A stretch of DNA of 64,000 bases from Propionispora sp. 2/2-37 (GCF_001298735.1 NZ_CYSP01000007.1:1-64000); one strand, 5' to 3'; positions 34,684-43,488 are shown, counted from the first letter of the stretch. Numbers and translations: made by a program. Notes: generated by a model not told the origin, from the sequence alone.

Positions 34684-36834
34684 TTAGCCATCCTTTCTTG
34701 GTAAGGTTATCACAAAACAGGCTCCGGAAAGCATACCGGAAGAAGATAATTCCAGAGTACCATCATGCTCAGCAATAATTTCGCCACATATGACCAGACC
34801 TAATCCAGTCCCATCCGGTTTGGTTGTAAAATAAGGTTCAAATATCCGATCTGCATCATCCTGGTTAATTCCGGGTCCACTGTCACAATATACAATTTTT
34901 ATCTTATCGTTTTCAGTTTCAATCCTTACCAAAATTTCTTTGGCAATCACCTTTGACGATCTCATCCAATAGATACTGTTATCAATAAGATTAATAAAAA
35001 CCTGTTGTATCTCAGTTGAAAACACCTTCGCTGTGGCAGAGCCGACAACGGATACCCGTATTTTTTCAGAGGTGATTCTGCGTTCAAACACTGAAACGGC
35101 ATCCCTAAAAATGTCCTCAATTGCCACGACTGATCGGCGCCGGTAACCGGCTCTGCCGCTAAAAGGTTCAATCTTTTTAAACAGCCTGGATATATCCGTG
35201 CATTGCCCTCTTATTATTGTGAAATGTTTGTTTAGTTGCGTAGCATATGGATCTTTTATATTGTGTTTTACTTCAATACCACCCAAAAATGCTGCATTAT
35301 CTATCATTGCCAATGGCTGACGTCCTTCATGAAGAATAATATCCACCAGCCGCCCCAAACTGGCTAACCGCCGGTATCTGATAAATGCACTTTTAACCCG
35401 ATCAATCCTTAATTTCAATTCACGGTTTGCCTCAGTTACAATTTTGAGCGTATCTTTAGGAGTAAGACTGTCTTTTTTCTCATTTATTGTTGTTTTAAGC
35501 TGATCAAGATTGATTTCCGCAAAAAGATCAGTAGTTTTCTTCTTGGTTTCTGGTTCAGCACTTACTACTGGCGGACGCTTTGTCTTATATCTCTTTTCCT
35601 CCAAAATTTTAAAAACTGAGATCAGACTTTCCTTCAAATCTTTAAGTGCCTGGTTATTCAATAACCCTTCCCGGCTACTTTTATCAATTAGTTCAGAATT
35701 TCTTTGCGATGAAATCTGAACAAATCCTACTACCTGATTATTAGACAGTCGTAAAGTCGGATTCTGTATCCTTCGACTGTCAAGACCAAGCCAGTCATCA
35801 CCTGGCTCACCATAAGGAAAAACCCTGAATCCATCCCGGTAAACAGATACCCCTGAACTTTTATCCAGCATATCTCTAAGGTCAACAATACTTAACTCAA
35901 ACAAATCCGCAACTTTTTTTAAGTCACGATGTTCCCGGTCCCACACACGCAATTCAACTTTATACTCACCACAGGAAATTGTCGTTCCAAGTTGTCCGTT
36001 TAAGGGCTCCTGATTTCCACCGCTGCTATATGTCAGGGCATACGTTCCATCTGCATATACAGTTCCTTCCAAAATATATTTGGGATTACGAAGAGCATCC
36101 GGGCTGAGTACCTCCCCGGTAAGCTCTTCATAATCAGTTTTGACATTAATTTTAAAGTCTAATGTAGTTCCTATCGGAGATTTTAGCCTTTCAAGAGCAT
36201 TCCACAAATCCTGTATTTTTTCTTTCGTCCATTGTGTATCACGTCGCAAATTTAGAATTCTTATGCAGGTACCATGCAGCCCGGGCTTGGTTTCGGATGG
36301 AGTTTTTCCTGCTGCTATTGGTGTAAACTTTTTAGGATCTATAGTTTTCCATGTGTATTTAACTTCATCAAGAAACAGATCGTCATTGTCGAATTGATCC
36401 CAATTTAATTCAAAATATGTTTCATATTTTTCCCCTTCTGCCCTAGTACGAATTTGTACCAAACTACCCAGCCTTGCTGTTGCAAACCGACCTATCCCTT
36501 TGTTTCCCAACACAGGTCGCCCTTTTCTGCTAAACGGGGATTTCTTCTTAAATGTGGTCGCCGGTTGAAACCAGCCATTTAGTACGACATCTTTAGTCAT
36601 TCCATGACCATCATCTGTTACAGTAACGGAATCATCCCGTATATTAATCCAAACATTTTCGGCATCAGCATCATAAGAATTTTTCACAAGTTCAATAACG
36701 GAAACAATCTGATCACTAACAAGTTCATCACCAAGGAGTCCTTTAACAAGCCTCGCCTTTGGTCTAAATCCTATAACACCCTTTTCTAAAATTTTTTCAG
36801 GTTCTTTGTTTTTATTCTCTGATATTATAGGCAT
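34684..36834 (-). CDS. Dual GHKL ATPase: Hsp90/MORC-like N-terminus plus histidine-kinase C-terminus
   Basis: 716 residues from the ATG at 36834 (GGGGGAA 7 bases upstream). The N-terminal GHKL ATPase has the N box ELVKNSYDADAENVWI, TDDGHGM, and GNKGIGRFATARLG, as in Hsp90/MutL/MORC proteins. The C-terminal half is a sensor-kinase core: H box LHEGRQPLAMIDN with a His-Glu pair, N box INLIDNSIYWM, G1 YCDSGPGI, F box FEPYFTTK and G2 DGTGLGL. No membrane segment, so it is cytosolic. It pairs with the receiver gene just downstream and stands near a nuclease and methylase. Confidence 0.8.
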   Translation of the reverse strand: MPIISENKNKEPEKILEKGVIGFRPKARLVKGLLGDELVSDQIVSVIELVKNSYDADAENVWINIRDDSVTVTDDGHGMTKDVVLNGWFQPATTFKKKSPFSRKGRPVLGNKGIGRFATARLGSLVQIRTRAEGEKYETYFELNWDQFDNDDLFLDEVKYTWKTIDPKKFTPIAAGKTPSETKPGLHGTCIRILNLRRDTQWTKEKIQDLWNALERLKSPIGTTLDFKINVKTDYEELTGEVLSPDALRNPKYILEGTVYADGTYALTYSSGGNQEPLNGQLGTTISCGEYKVELRVWDREHRDLKKVADLFELSIVDLRDMLDKSSGVSVYRDGFRVFPYGEPGDDWLGLDSRRIQNPTLRLSNNQVVGFVQISSQRNSELIDKSSREGLLNNQALKDLKESLISVFKILEEKRYKTKRPPVVSAEPETKKKTTDLFAEINLDQLKTTINEKKDSLTPKDTLKIVTEANRELKLRIDRVKSAFIRYRRLASLGRLVDIILHEGRQPLAMIDNAAFLGGIEVKHNIKDPYATQLNKHFTIIRGQCTDISRLFKKIEPFSGRAGYRRRSVVAIEDIFRDAVSVFERRITSEKIRVSVVGSATAKVFSTEIQQVFINLIDNSIYWMRSSKVIAKEILVRIETENDKIKIVYCDSGPGINQDDADRIFEPYFTTKPDGTGLGLVICGEIIAEHDGTLELSSSGMLSGACFVITLPRKDG

Positions 36835-36990
36835 GCAAAATTCCCCCGTCATTATTTGTTCAGTCATTATAAACGTCCGCAGAAAAAACAAATACCCGTC
36901 CTTTTCTATTAATCAATGACGGGTGCGATTGAGCAGAATATATCTAACTATAATATTTTTATGTGCATTTACTTTTATCATTTGTTCTAC

Positions 36991-37012
36991 AAAACTTACC
37001 AAAATCCTGCCA
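36991..37012 (-). promoter_or_regulatory. 22-bp motif shared with dcm, copy 2
   Basis: Identical 22 bases to 31253-31274, about 157 bases before the GHKL gene start and in the same orientation relative to it. Confidence 0.5.
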
Positions 37013-37315
37013 AAATATTATAGTTCACAGTAGCCTCCTTAGAACCAAACAATAATTATGTTTAATTTTTCCGGTTTAAGCTTTTTACCATACTGTATTA
37101 GCACAATAATTTTCAGCCTGTTACAGACAGGTTAATGTTCATGCAGTTGTGTCCCCGTGTTGCAGACAGGCATAGAATGCGGGGTAAGCGTTGGTTTATT
37201 CATCGCCTTATGCAATCAAACAGATTTACAGGCGTTACACAGGTTTCGTAGCCGAGCCGTCTTGCCCCCAAAGATGTACTAAAAAATAGTAAGAGTATGA
37301 AGAAGGCCGCCGGCA
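37013..37315. other. Stretch without a recognised gene
   Basis: AT-rich leader of the GHKL operon followed by a degenerate sequence near 37215-37262 resembling the dispersed hairpin repeat. No coding frame was found. Confidence 0.4.
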
Positions 37316-37522
37316 TCACCGGCAGCCTCCCTGCAAAAACTGTATAACTGTCCCAAAAGCCATCAGCCCGCCGGCCAGCATGATCAGCCAGAAAGCCGAC
37401 AGCAGTAAGCTGTGGTCGGCGCAGTACCGGATGCTCGGCCGGTCATCCCGGTCCAGCGCGTTCCAATAGCACACCCACAGCGCGGCCTCCACCCGCCACC
37501 GTCTCACCAGATAGTCCCACAT
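37316..37522 (-). CDS. Small membrane protein, 68 residues
   Basis: Starts at ATG 37522, 9 bases after GGAGG (an ATG 6 bases upstream is too close to it). Basic, tryptophan-containing N-terminus (MWDYLVRRWRVEAALWVCYW) and one C-terminal transmembrane helix (LLLSAFWLIMLAGGLMAF). No family recognised. A decayed copy lies at 28216-28345, and the sequence just upstream is repeated at 37966-38130, so it belongs to a duplicated cassette of the island. Confidence 0.6.
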   Translation of the reverse strand: MWDYLVRRWRVEAALWVCYWNALDRDDRPSIRYCADHSLLLSAFWLIMLAGGLMAFGTVIQFLQGGCR

Positions 37523-37545
37523 ACTCATGCACCTCCCGCTCATCG

Positions 37546-37712
37546 TCAGCGGCTCCCCGCCGCCGTCACTCTCCAAAAGAGCGCGGGAGTAAACTTCCTA
37601 TTGCGCTAAGATTCCGGCGCGGCGCACCGTGTCACCCGCAGGGGCGCAGCGAAGCGGAGCAGGCGCACCCTTGACCGGTGTGATACAATTTGCAGACCGG
37701 CGGCGGGGCGTT
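37546..37712. repeat. Duplicated spacer of the small-ORF cassette, copy 1
   Basis: Shares long blocks with 37966-38130: CAGCGGCTCCCCGCCGCCGT, GGGGCG(C/T)AGC(G/A)AAGCGGAGCAGG and CTTGACCGGTGTGATA. In the minus direction it precedes the small-ORF start in both copies. Confidence 0.7.
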
Positions 37713-37773
37713 TCTCGGCACGGGATTACTTTTTAAGCAGTTCCATTCTCGGCGCAAAAAAAGAGCTTCCGCC

Positions 37774-37941
37774 CTAGTCTGGGATGAACCCGTAACAGGT
37801 CACCCGCTCCCGGTAGTATTGCAGTACACGCCGTGTCAGGTGCAGTCGTATCCACTCGGAACCGTCCGGGCTGGTCACAAGCCGGCCGTATAGCACCCGG
37901 TCCCTCCGCAGTCTTTTCTGCACCTGTTCGAGTGTCAGCAT
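37774..37941 (-). CDS. Small basic protein, 55 residues
   Basis: Short frame with ATG 8 bases after GGAGG. Sequence begins MLTLEQVQKRLRRDRVLYGR and continues with SEWIRLHLTRRVLQYYRERV; composition is like small DNA-binding or phage-type accessory proteins. No family recognised. A 30-codon GTG frame ending EGDGGGEPLK lies immediately upstream on the same strand, ending 15 bases before this ATG. Confidence 0.55.
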   Translation of the reverse strand: MLTLEQVQKRLRRDRVLYGRLVTSPDGSEWIRLHLTRRVLQYYRERVTCYGFIPD

Positions 37942-37965
37942 GGTTACCGCCTCCTGCTCATTTCA

Positions 37966-38130
37966 GCGGCTCCCCGCCGCCGTCACCCTCAAACAGGATG
38001 CTGGCAGAAAACTTGCTGATATAGAGGTAGGCATTTACGCGGCACACCGGGTCACCCGGCAGGGGCGTAGCAAAGCGGAGCAGGCACAAGCCTTGACCGG
38101 TGTGATATCATGAAAAGACCGGCGGCGGGG
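37966..38130. repeat. Duplicated spacer of the small-ORF cassette, copy 2
   Basis: Second copy of 37546-37712, roughly 420 bases away in direct orientation. Confidence 0.7.
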
Positions 38131-38246
38131 TGGCGCAATGGGCGCGCAGTTCGCGGCTTCCTTGCTGCCGGCAGGCCCGTCGCACGGGTTGCGGCGGCAT
38201 GGGTTTGGCCGCCGTGCCGGTGCGCTCCCCTGCCAGATTAGCTTAC

Positions 38247-38312
38247 TGCGAATAAAACAGGCTTACAATGTGCGGCCACATGGGTTTCGTGGCTGCTCAT
38301 CGTAAGCCGTCT
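38247..38312. repeat. Dispersed hairpin repeat, copy 2
   Basis: AAACAGGCTTACAATGTGCGGCCACA...GTGGCTGCTCATCGTAAGCCG; imperfect 21-base arms. Confidence 0.55.
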
Positions 38313-38395
38313 GATATGAGACTGCCCGCATATATTGGGACAGTTTTTTTCTGCATTACCCACATTTTTCTCAGGTATGACTTTTTCTCGACCGG

Positions 38396-38551
38396 TTGCA
38401 TATTTTTATTCCAATGGGTATAATATAAGAAAAGGACTGACGTGTTAGTAGCACGCCAGCCCACTCCAGACTGCCTAACCGGAAAACGGTTAGCCCATGT
38501 CTACGGGATTAAAATAACCGCCGCACTTTGAGCAGGGGCGGTTATTTTTTT
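38396..38551 (+). ncRNA. Antisense antitoxin RNA (RatA/SR4-like position), copy 1
   Basis: A strong plus-strand promoter, TTGCAT (38396-38401), 17 bases, TATAAT (38419-38424), is followed after about 90 bases by a terminator hairpin AATAACCGCC...GGGGCGGTTATTTTTTT (about 38511-38551). The transcript of about 120 nt overlaps the 3' end of the toxin gene on the other strand. It contains no ORF with a ribosome site. Confidence 0.72.
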
Positions 38552-38613
38552 ATGACTAAGACTATGAGCGTGGCAAATGCGACTGCAAATGTCAATGCCT
38601 CATATGTAGTCAT
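38542..38613 (-). CDS. Putative holin-like type I toxin peptide, copy 1
   Basis: 23 residues: MTTYEALTFAVAFATLIVLV then IKK. One transmembrane helix after a Y-E-A-L-T-F motif and a lysine tail is the pattern of the Firmicutes holin-like/TxpA-BsrG toxins. ATG preceded by GGGGGTGGTG inside a short stem (CCCTTTTTAGAAAGGG) that may hide it. Minus-strand TATAAT lies in the leader near 38679. Overlapped at its 3' end by the antisense RNA. Confidence 0.75.
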   Translation of the reverse strand: MTTYEALTFAVAFATLIVLVIKK

Positions 38614-38815
38614 AGGCACCACCCCCTTTCTAAAAAGGGTGTGGACTAACCGTCCCCCGAGCAGCCTGTACGATTATTATAGCATTTTCTTCCAAAGATA
38701 AATAGACATTAATGCGGCTTCATTGTCAGATGAAGCCGCACTTTTAGTTTCCCTGCTTCTAGCTATCTCTAAGGTAATACATATTACAAATAAAGCGGAT
38801 TGCCTCTCATAAATT

Positions 38816-40720
38816 CTAATTACATTTCCTATTATCAATGACCGCCACACCGGCCCCTGTCAAAAGACCATATAATGATCCAATGGATTGACGCGCTTGG
38901 CGATTGTTTCCCCGCCGCGTCTGCCTGCGCTCACAAAACGTAAAATAAACTCTCTTCTTTGCCCTAGATAAAGCAACAAAAAATGCACACGTATCTTCAT
39001 GGGGTTGATTACGAAAACTCCAAAAAGCGTCATCTTCCAGTCCTATAAATATGACTATATCGTATTCAAGACCTTTACTTTTATGGATTGTCATGATGGG
39101 AATTGTATTTTTTCCAATGAAATTGTCTAATGTCTGCGACCATTCACATGAAACCTGGTAATCATCAGAGAGAATTGTTGAGGCCTTATTAAGTAAGCTA
39201 TCATACCAACGGTCCCTTTTATATTGCGGAAATTGGCTTTTGATCGAACTCTCACCCACAAAACTGACAATCAGATTTACTATATACCGTATCACTGTAG
39301 AAGAACAAGTCTCCATAGTAACATTACCGAGTTCATTCCTAAGTGTCTGAAGAAAACTAGCTAACTGTCTCTCAATCTCAATATTTTTTCCAGACTTTTC
39401 CTCGTGTTGGCAGCCACGAAGTTCTAACAATAGATCAACAACCGCTTGCCAGTCTGTGGGCATGCGTTCCATGGTTGCTAGTCTTAAAAACTGCAAAATG
39501 ATCTGAATCAAAGGTTCTGCTAACAAATCCTGCATATCGGACTCTACTCGAGCTTTTTGGCCGACAAGACTTAGTTGATTAATTACTTCTCTCGCATAAA
39601 CATCAACCTGTTGCTTTGCTAAAATCACTATTTTTCTTGGATCTATATATTCGAGAGTTATCCATTCATGAATCTGCCGGGCTAGCACCTCTGCTTCCTG
39701 TATATGACTATCAAACAAATAAATTTCACATATCCCCTCATTTGCTTTCCATCCCTCCGCCGCTACGGCTGGAACTGCTTCAGGGTCAAGATGTTGAAAA
39801 AGGGCTGCTTGAATATTCACCAGTACAGGGGCAGATCGATGATTTTTTATTAAGTCTAACCTTTGGGCTTGAAAGTCATTACAGTATGTTGAAAATATAT
39901 TAGGTAAAGCTCCCGCCCACCCCATAATTCTTTGTTTAGTATCGCCGACGGCCGTAAAAATCGCCTGCGAATTATGGAAGGCCGTTTTTAATAAGTCATA
40001 TTGAAGGTATGTAGTATCCTGAAATTCATCCAAAAAGATATGGCTGTACGTCATTTGTAATGCCTTGACTAGCAAAGGGTTTTGCGTTAGCAAATACTCC
40101 GCTAAACGACTGATCATTGGAAAAGTCAACTGTGATGAATTAGAACTATGTAACCATTTTTGCCATATTTCCCTTATAGCCCACTGCTCTAAAGTAGTGT
40201 CATTATTTAACGGCAGCTTTCTAACACAAAGATTATTTAATACTCTCTGCGCATGTATTTCGTAGATATTGTGGCCAGACCAAGCAGGTGGCAAAACGAG
40301 TTCTTGAATTGCTTCTTGCATCTGATCTCTGGTCGGAAAAATAATCTCGTAATTTCTTGAAGGTTTATAGTCTGCCGGCAGTGCATTTAAAAACTTATCG
40401 AGTAGTGACTTTGCAAAAGCGTCAAAGGTATAGGAATCGAAACGTTGTGCCAGAAGCTTGCCACACCGCTTTTCCACACGTTCTGCCAAATTAGTTGCCG
40501 CATCTTTTTTGAAACTAATCGCCAAAATTCGTTTTGGCGATTTGCAGCTATTGGTTTGAAGTAAAAGACAAGCTCGTTGGGCAAGTAATTCCGTCTTCCC
40601 AGCCCCCGGACCAGCAACCACTACCGTATTAACATTGCTACGAACAGCGGCCTCTGCATTCGGCTCAAGAATAATATTATCAGATGGAACCCAATTTTCA
40701 GGGCGAATTGGCGTTAACAT
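38816..40720 (-). CDS. UvrD/PcrA-family helicase (Gabija GajB-like)
   Basis: 634 residues, a complete superfamily 1A helicase. Motif I VVAGPGAGKTELLAQRA, Ia ILAISFKKDAA, Ic YTFDAFAKSLL, motif II FLDEFQDTTY, motif III AVGDTKQRIMGWAGA, IV NHRSAPVLV, V TIHKSKGLEYDIVIFIGLE and VI FVALSRAKKRVYFTF. It starts 3 bases after the stop of the OLD-type nuclease gene. That pairing is the class 2 OLD/Gabija anti-phage arrangement; this helicase is longer than the commonly described GajB (about 500 residues). Confidence 0.85.
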   Translation of the reverse strand: MLTPIRPENWVPSDNIILEPNAEAAVRSNVNTVVVAGPGAGKTELLAQRACLLLQTNSCKSPKRILAISFKKDAATNLAERVEKRCGKLLAQRFDSYTFDAFAKSLLDKFLNALPADYKPSRNYEIIFPTRDQMQEAIQELVLPPAWSGHNIYEIHAQRVLNNLCVRKLPLNNDTTLEQWAIREIWQKWLHSSNSSQLTFPMISRLAEYLLTQNPLLVKALQMTYSHIFLDEFQDTTYLQYDLLKTAFHNSQAIFTAVGDTKQRIMGWAGALPNIFSTYCNDFQAQRLDLIKNHRSAPVLVNIQAALFQHLDPEAVPAVAAEGWKANEGICEIYLFDSHIQEAEVLARQIHEWITLEYIDPRKIVILAKQQVDVYAREVINQLSLVGQKARVESDMQDLLAEPLIQIILQFLRLATMERMPTDWQAVVDLLLELRGCQHEEKSGKNIEIERQLASFLQTLRNELGNVTMETCSSTVIRYIVNLIVSFVGESSIKSQFPQYKRDRWYDSLLNKASTILSDDYQVSCEWSQTLDNFIGKNTIPIMTIHKSKGLEYDIVIFIGLEDDAFWSFRNQPHEDTCAFFVALSRAKKRVYFTFCERRQTRRGNNRQARQSIGSLYGLLTGAGVAVIDNRKCN

Positions 40721-40723
40721 GTT

Positions 40724-42748
40724 TTAACGCCTCCCAAGTCTATTGACGACAGTATTCATTAATGCCGTAATGGGTTCAGGCAGATTGCCTACCAGCGCCC
40801 CATCCTCTATCTCTTTTAAAGCAAGTAAGTGAGTCACTGGCTTCCCACGACCAAGGAACAAGTAATTATACCAAATAAACAGTTCCTTTTCTTCCTCACT
40901 GTATGTATAACCAGTACATTTTTCATTTTTCAAAGTTGCCTTAATCGCCGTGTTTAATTTCTCCAAAAATGCCGGTTCTGTCCTGTTAGGAATTCTAGGA
41001 CCAGTCCCTTCCGTGGCACTCTGATAGATTGTTGGAAATGATGAAAGCATCATAAAATCAATATCCAAGGGCGTTGAGAAAAATATCCCATATTTACGTA
41101 GCCATTTTACAAACTTATCCATTAATTCTAAACGTTCTGGGTCCAATGGCCATAAATGCATTCCTTCTAGTTGTTCATTCGTAAAAGCAATTGTACTCCC
41201 ATCTTCAAACTCAATATTAGTCAACTCTGTTATGGGAACACCAACTTCATTGAGTTGCTTTATCGCATACTTAATCCGGCCCCAACCACCTCCATCTCTT
41301 TCCCTATCCAGGTCAAGAATTGTAACATACGGAATATCAAGCTGACTTAAGAGACGCCAGAAATGATTAACATGCCGCCCCCCCAACGGTACTATGGAAA
41401 TAAAGCTTCGGTCGATAGGAGTATTCATCGCTTCAAGAGTCTTTGCCAGAATTAATTCTTCGCTATCTCCCTCGCCTAAAATTACAAGCTTCGCGAAATA
41501 CAACTCCGGATATGCCTTGACTGCCTCTTTAATATATTTGAATGCTTCAGAGGTAGCTGGGGGAAGTGTGATAGTTTTAACACAAGTTCGCATCTGAGGA
41601 TTCAACATTCGAAAATAGAGAATATTTTCAGGTTCCACACGCTTTAACACTGCAGGTGTATGTGAGGAGATGATCACTTGTGCATTAGGCTGGCTGGAAA
41701 CACTTTTTAGTAAGCCAATCACCCGGCCAAGCAGATGGGGGGCCAAATGGTTTTCCGGTTCTTCAAGAGCCATGATCGTTAATACAGGTATTGAGTTACA
41801 GTCAATTTCAATTCCTGATTCGGCTGTCATACTTGTATAATCAGCTTCTAATTTCAACAAAGCGGAAACTAACGCAATATAAAACAAGGAGCGGAGACCA
41901 TCACCCAATTGATCAATCGTATAGCTTTTTTCCTCAGGAGTAGGCTGAAAATAAACTTCAACCCGCTTTAATACTTTTTCCAACTCCGTCGCCGAGAAAC
42001 CAAGCCTGGCCTCCGAATATTTGATATCATCGTGAAACTCTTTCCATTGAGCTTTTATTAGATTTTCGACAGTTTTAACCCCAGGCTGACTGGTGAAGAG
42101 TCCATTTACTTCTTCACTTTTTGCTTTTAGTGTCTCGGCAAGATCAGAAGTCCATTTTACTGCCTTAAAAAAACGATATAAAATTGTGCCAGAGTCATGT
42201 TTTAACTGAGCTCGAGGATCACGCATGGCAGGAACATAAAAGGCTTGGATTAGTGAGCGCTGATGAGGTTTGACTGGTATTCTATTATCATCAGTAATAG
42301 TCTCCCCTTCAGCAACCGTAATAAATTCAAGTTTAGAATCAATATCACCGTCAGGCGTGTTTCCTCGCTGCCAGGTTGCCGAAAGCCTGATCCTAACATA
42401 TGGAGCTTGTCCTTGTCCGTTAACAACCATTTGATGAAATAATTGAGGAATGCATCCCGTTCCTGAGCCATCTGTATTTTGCAATTCAGCAAATTCTATT
42501 ACTGCTTCAATATAAAGTTCGGCCTCAGTAATGTCCTCCGGTTCGACTCCAGGAGGAACATGAAAATCGGCACGCACGAGTTCGCGGTCTTTCGCATACA
42601 CACCAAAAAGTTTTATTAGTGCCTGCATGGCAGTGGTCTTTCCTGTGCTATTGTTGCCAATAAGGATAGACATATCTTTTAAAGGAATAATGGTTTCTTC
42701 CTCTCCCAAGGACCGAAAATTAGACACCTTGAGTTTCGTAATTTGCAT
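40724..42748 (-). CDS. OLD-family ATPase/TOPRIM endonuclease (Gabija GajA-like)
   Basis: 674 residues. N-terminal ABC-type ATPase: SNFRSLGEEE, Walker A IGNNSTGKTTAM, signature-like QLGDGLRSLFYIALVSALL, Walker B LTIMALEEPENHLAPHL and the H-loop ISSHTPAVL. The C-terminal TOPRIM nuclease has VILGEGDSEELI (Glu) and YVTILDLDRERDGGG (D-x-D). Such proteins cut phage DNA and, with the following UvrD-type partner, form Gabija-like systems. ATG after TAGGAGTG. First gene of a two-gene operon within direct repeats carrying toxin loci. Confidence 0.87.
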   Translation of the reverse strand: MQITKLKVSNFRSLGEEETIIPLKDMSILIGNNSTGKTTAMQALIKLFGVYAKDRELVRADFHVPPGVEPEDITEAELYIEAVIEFAELQNTDGSGTGCIPQLFHQMVVNGQGQAPYVRIRLSATWQRGNTPDGDIDSKLEFITVAEGETITDDNRIPVKPHQRSLIQAFYVPAMRDPRAQLKHDSGTILYRFFKAVKWTSDLAETLKAKSEEVNGLFTSQPGVKTVENLIKAQWKEFHDDIKYSEARLGFSATELEKVLKRVEVYFQPTPEEKSYTIDQLGDGLRSLFYIALVSALLKLEADYTSMTAESGIEIDCNSIPVLTIMALEEPENHLAPHLLGRVIGLLKSVSSQPNAQVIISSHTPAVLKRVEPENILYFRMLNPQMRTCVKTITLPPATSEAFKYIKEAVKAYPELYFAKLVILGEGDSEELILAKTLEAMNTPIDRSFISIVPLGGRHVNHFWRLLSQLDIPYVTILDLDRERDGGGWGRIKYAIKQLNEVGVPITELTNIEFEDGSTIAFTNEQLEGMHLWPLDPERLELMDKFVKWLRKYGIFFSTPLDIDFMMLSSFPTIYQSATEGTGPRIPNRTEPAFLEKLNTAIKATLKNEKCTGYTYSEEEKELFIWYNYLFLGRGKPVTHLLALKEIEDGALVGNLPEPITALMNTVVNRLGRR

Positions 42749-42989
42749 TCACACACACTCCTATCTTTCGCCGCTCTATGGTACCTCAAAACTCATAATT
42801 CAACCCTTCTGTAAATTACAAATATTTTCTTGATTCGCGGGAGTATATCCTGCCTCTTTTAATATTCGATACAATATAGCCGCGCAGTTCGCGGCTCCCT
42901 TGCTGCCGGCAGGCCCGTCGCACGGGACGCGGCGGCATGGGTTTGGCCGACGTGGCCGGTGCGCTTCTCCTGCCAGGCTAGATTACTAC

Positions 42990-43055
42990 AAACAAAGTAG
43001 GTTTACGATGTGCGGCCACACGCTTTTCGTGGCTGCTCATGGTAAGCCGTCTGAT
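42990..43055. repeat. Dispersed hairpin repeat, copy 3
   Basis: GTAGGTTTACGATGTGCGGCCACA...GTGGCTGCTCATGGTAAGCCG. Confidence 0.55.
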
Positions 43056-43139
43056 ATGGACTGCCAGTAATACAACGGAATGGGTTCTATTTGGCAGTAG
43101 CTAAATGTTATACAATGCCCAACATTTTTTCCTGACCGG

Positions 43140-43296
43140 TTGCATATTTTTACTCCAATGGGTATAATATAAGAAAAGGACTGACATGTTGCAAGCACGC
43201 CAGTCCTACAGGCTGTCTAACCAGAAAACGGTTAGCCCAAACGTTATAGTTATTAAGAAATAACCGCCGCTTTTGAGCTAGGGGCGGTTATTTCTT
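43140..43296 (+). ncRNA. Antisense antitoxin RNA, copy 2
   Basis: TTGCAT (43140-43145), 17 bases, TATAAT (43163-43168), then a transcript ending in the hairpin AATAACCGCCGC...GGGGCGGTTATTTCTTTTT. It overlaps the toxin stop codon as in copy 1. Confidence 0.72.
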
Positions 43297-43365
43297 TTTG
43301 GTCGTGATCAATACCATGAGAGTGGCAAATGCAACCGCAAATGTCAATGCCTCGTAGATACTCAT
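43288..43365 (-). CDS. Putative holin-like type I toxin peptide, copy 2
   Basis: 25 residues: MSIYEALTFAVAFATLMVLI then TTKKK. Differs from copy 1 in the first residues and tail, with mostly silent or conservative changes in the core, a sign of selection for the peptide. GGGGGTGG lies upstream, again in a CCTTCC...GGAAGG stem; minus-strand TATACT near 43427 is a probable -10 box. Confidence 0.78.
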   Translation of the reverse strand: MSIYEALTFAVAFATLMVLITTKKK

Positions 43366-43488
43366 CCTACCACCCCCTTCCTGAAAAGGAAGGGGCTAAC
43401 CGTCCCCCGAGCAGCCTGTACACTTAGTATAGCATATTCTACCAGAGCAAAAAAGAATTTTTATTGTCCCTAACCTTGCTCCGATACA

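Larger units (their letters stand above)
38135..38700. repeat. Long direct repeat carrying type I toxin locus, copy 1
   Basis: Matches 42881-43440 block by block: GCGCAGTTCGCGGCT, a GGCAGGCCCGTCGCACGGG segment, the hairpin with GTAAGCCGTCTGATATG, the antisense promoter, toxin gene and leader ending in CCCCCGAGCAGCCTGTAC. The two copies flank the helicase/OLD nuclease pair in direct orientation. Confidence 0.8.
42881..43440. repeat. Long direct repeat carrying type I toxin locus, copy 2
   Basis: Second copy of 38135-38700; the 5' part differs by small indels, the antisense promoter and toxin part are very similar. Confidence 0.8.
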
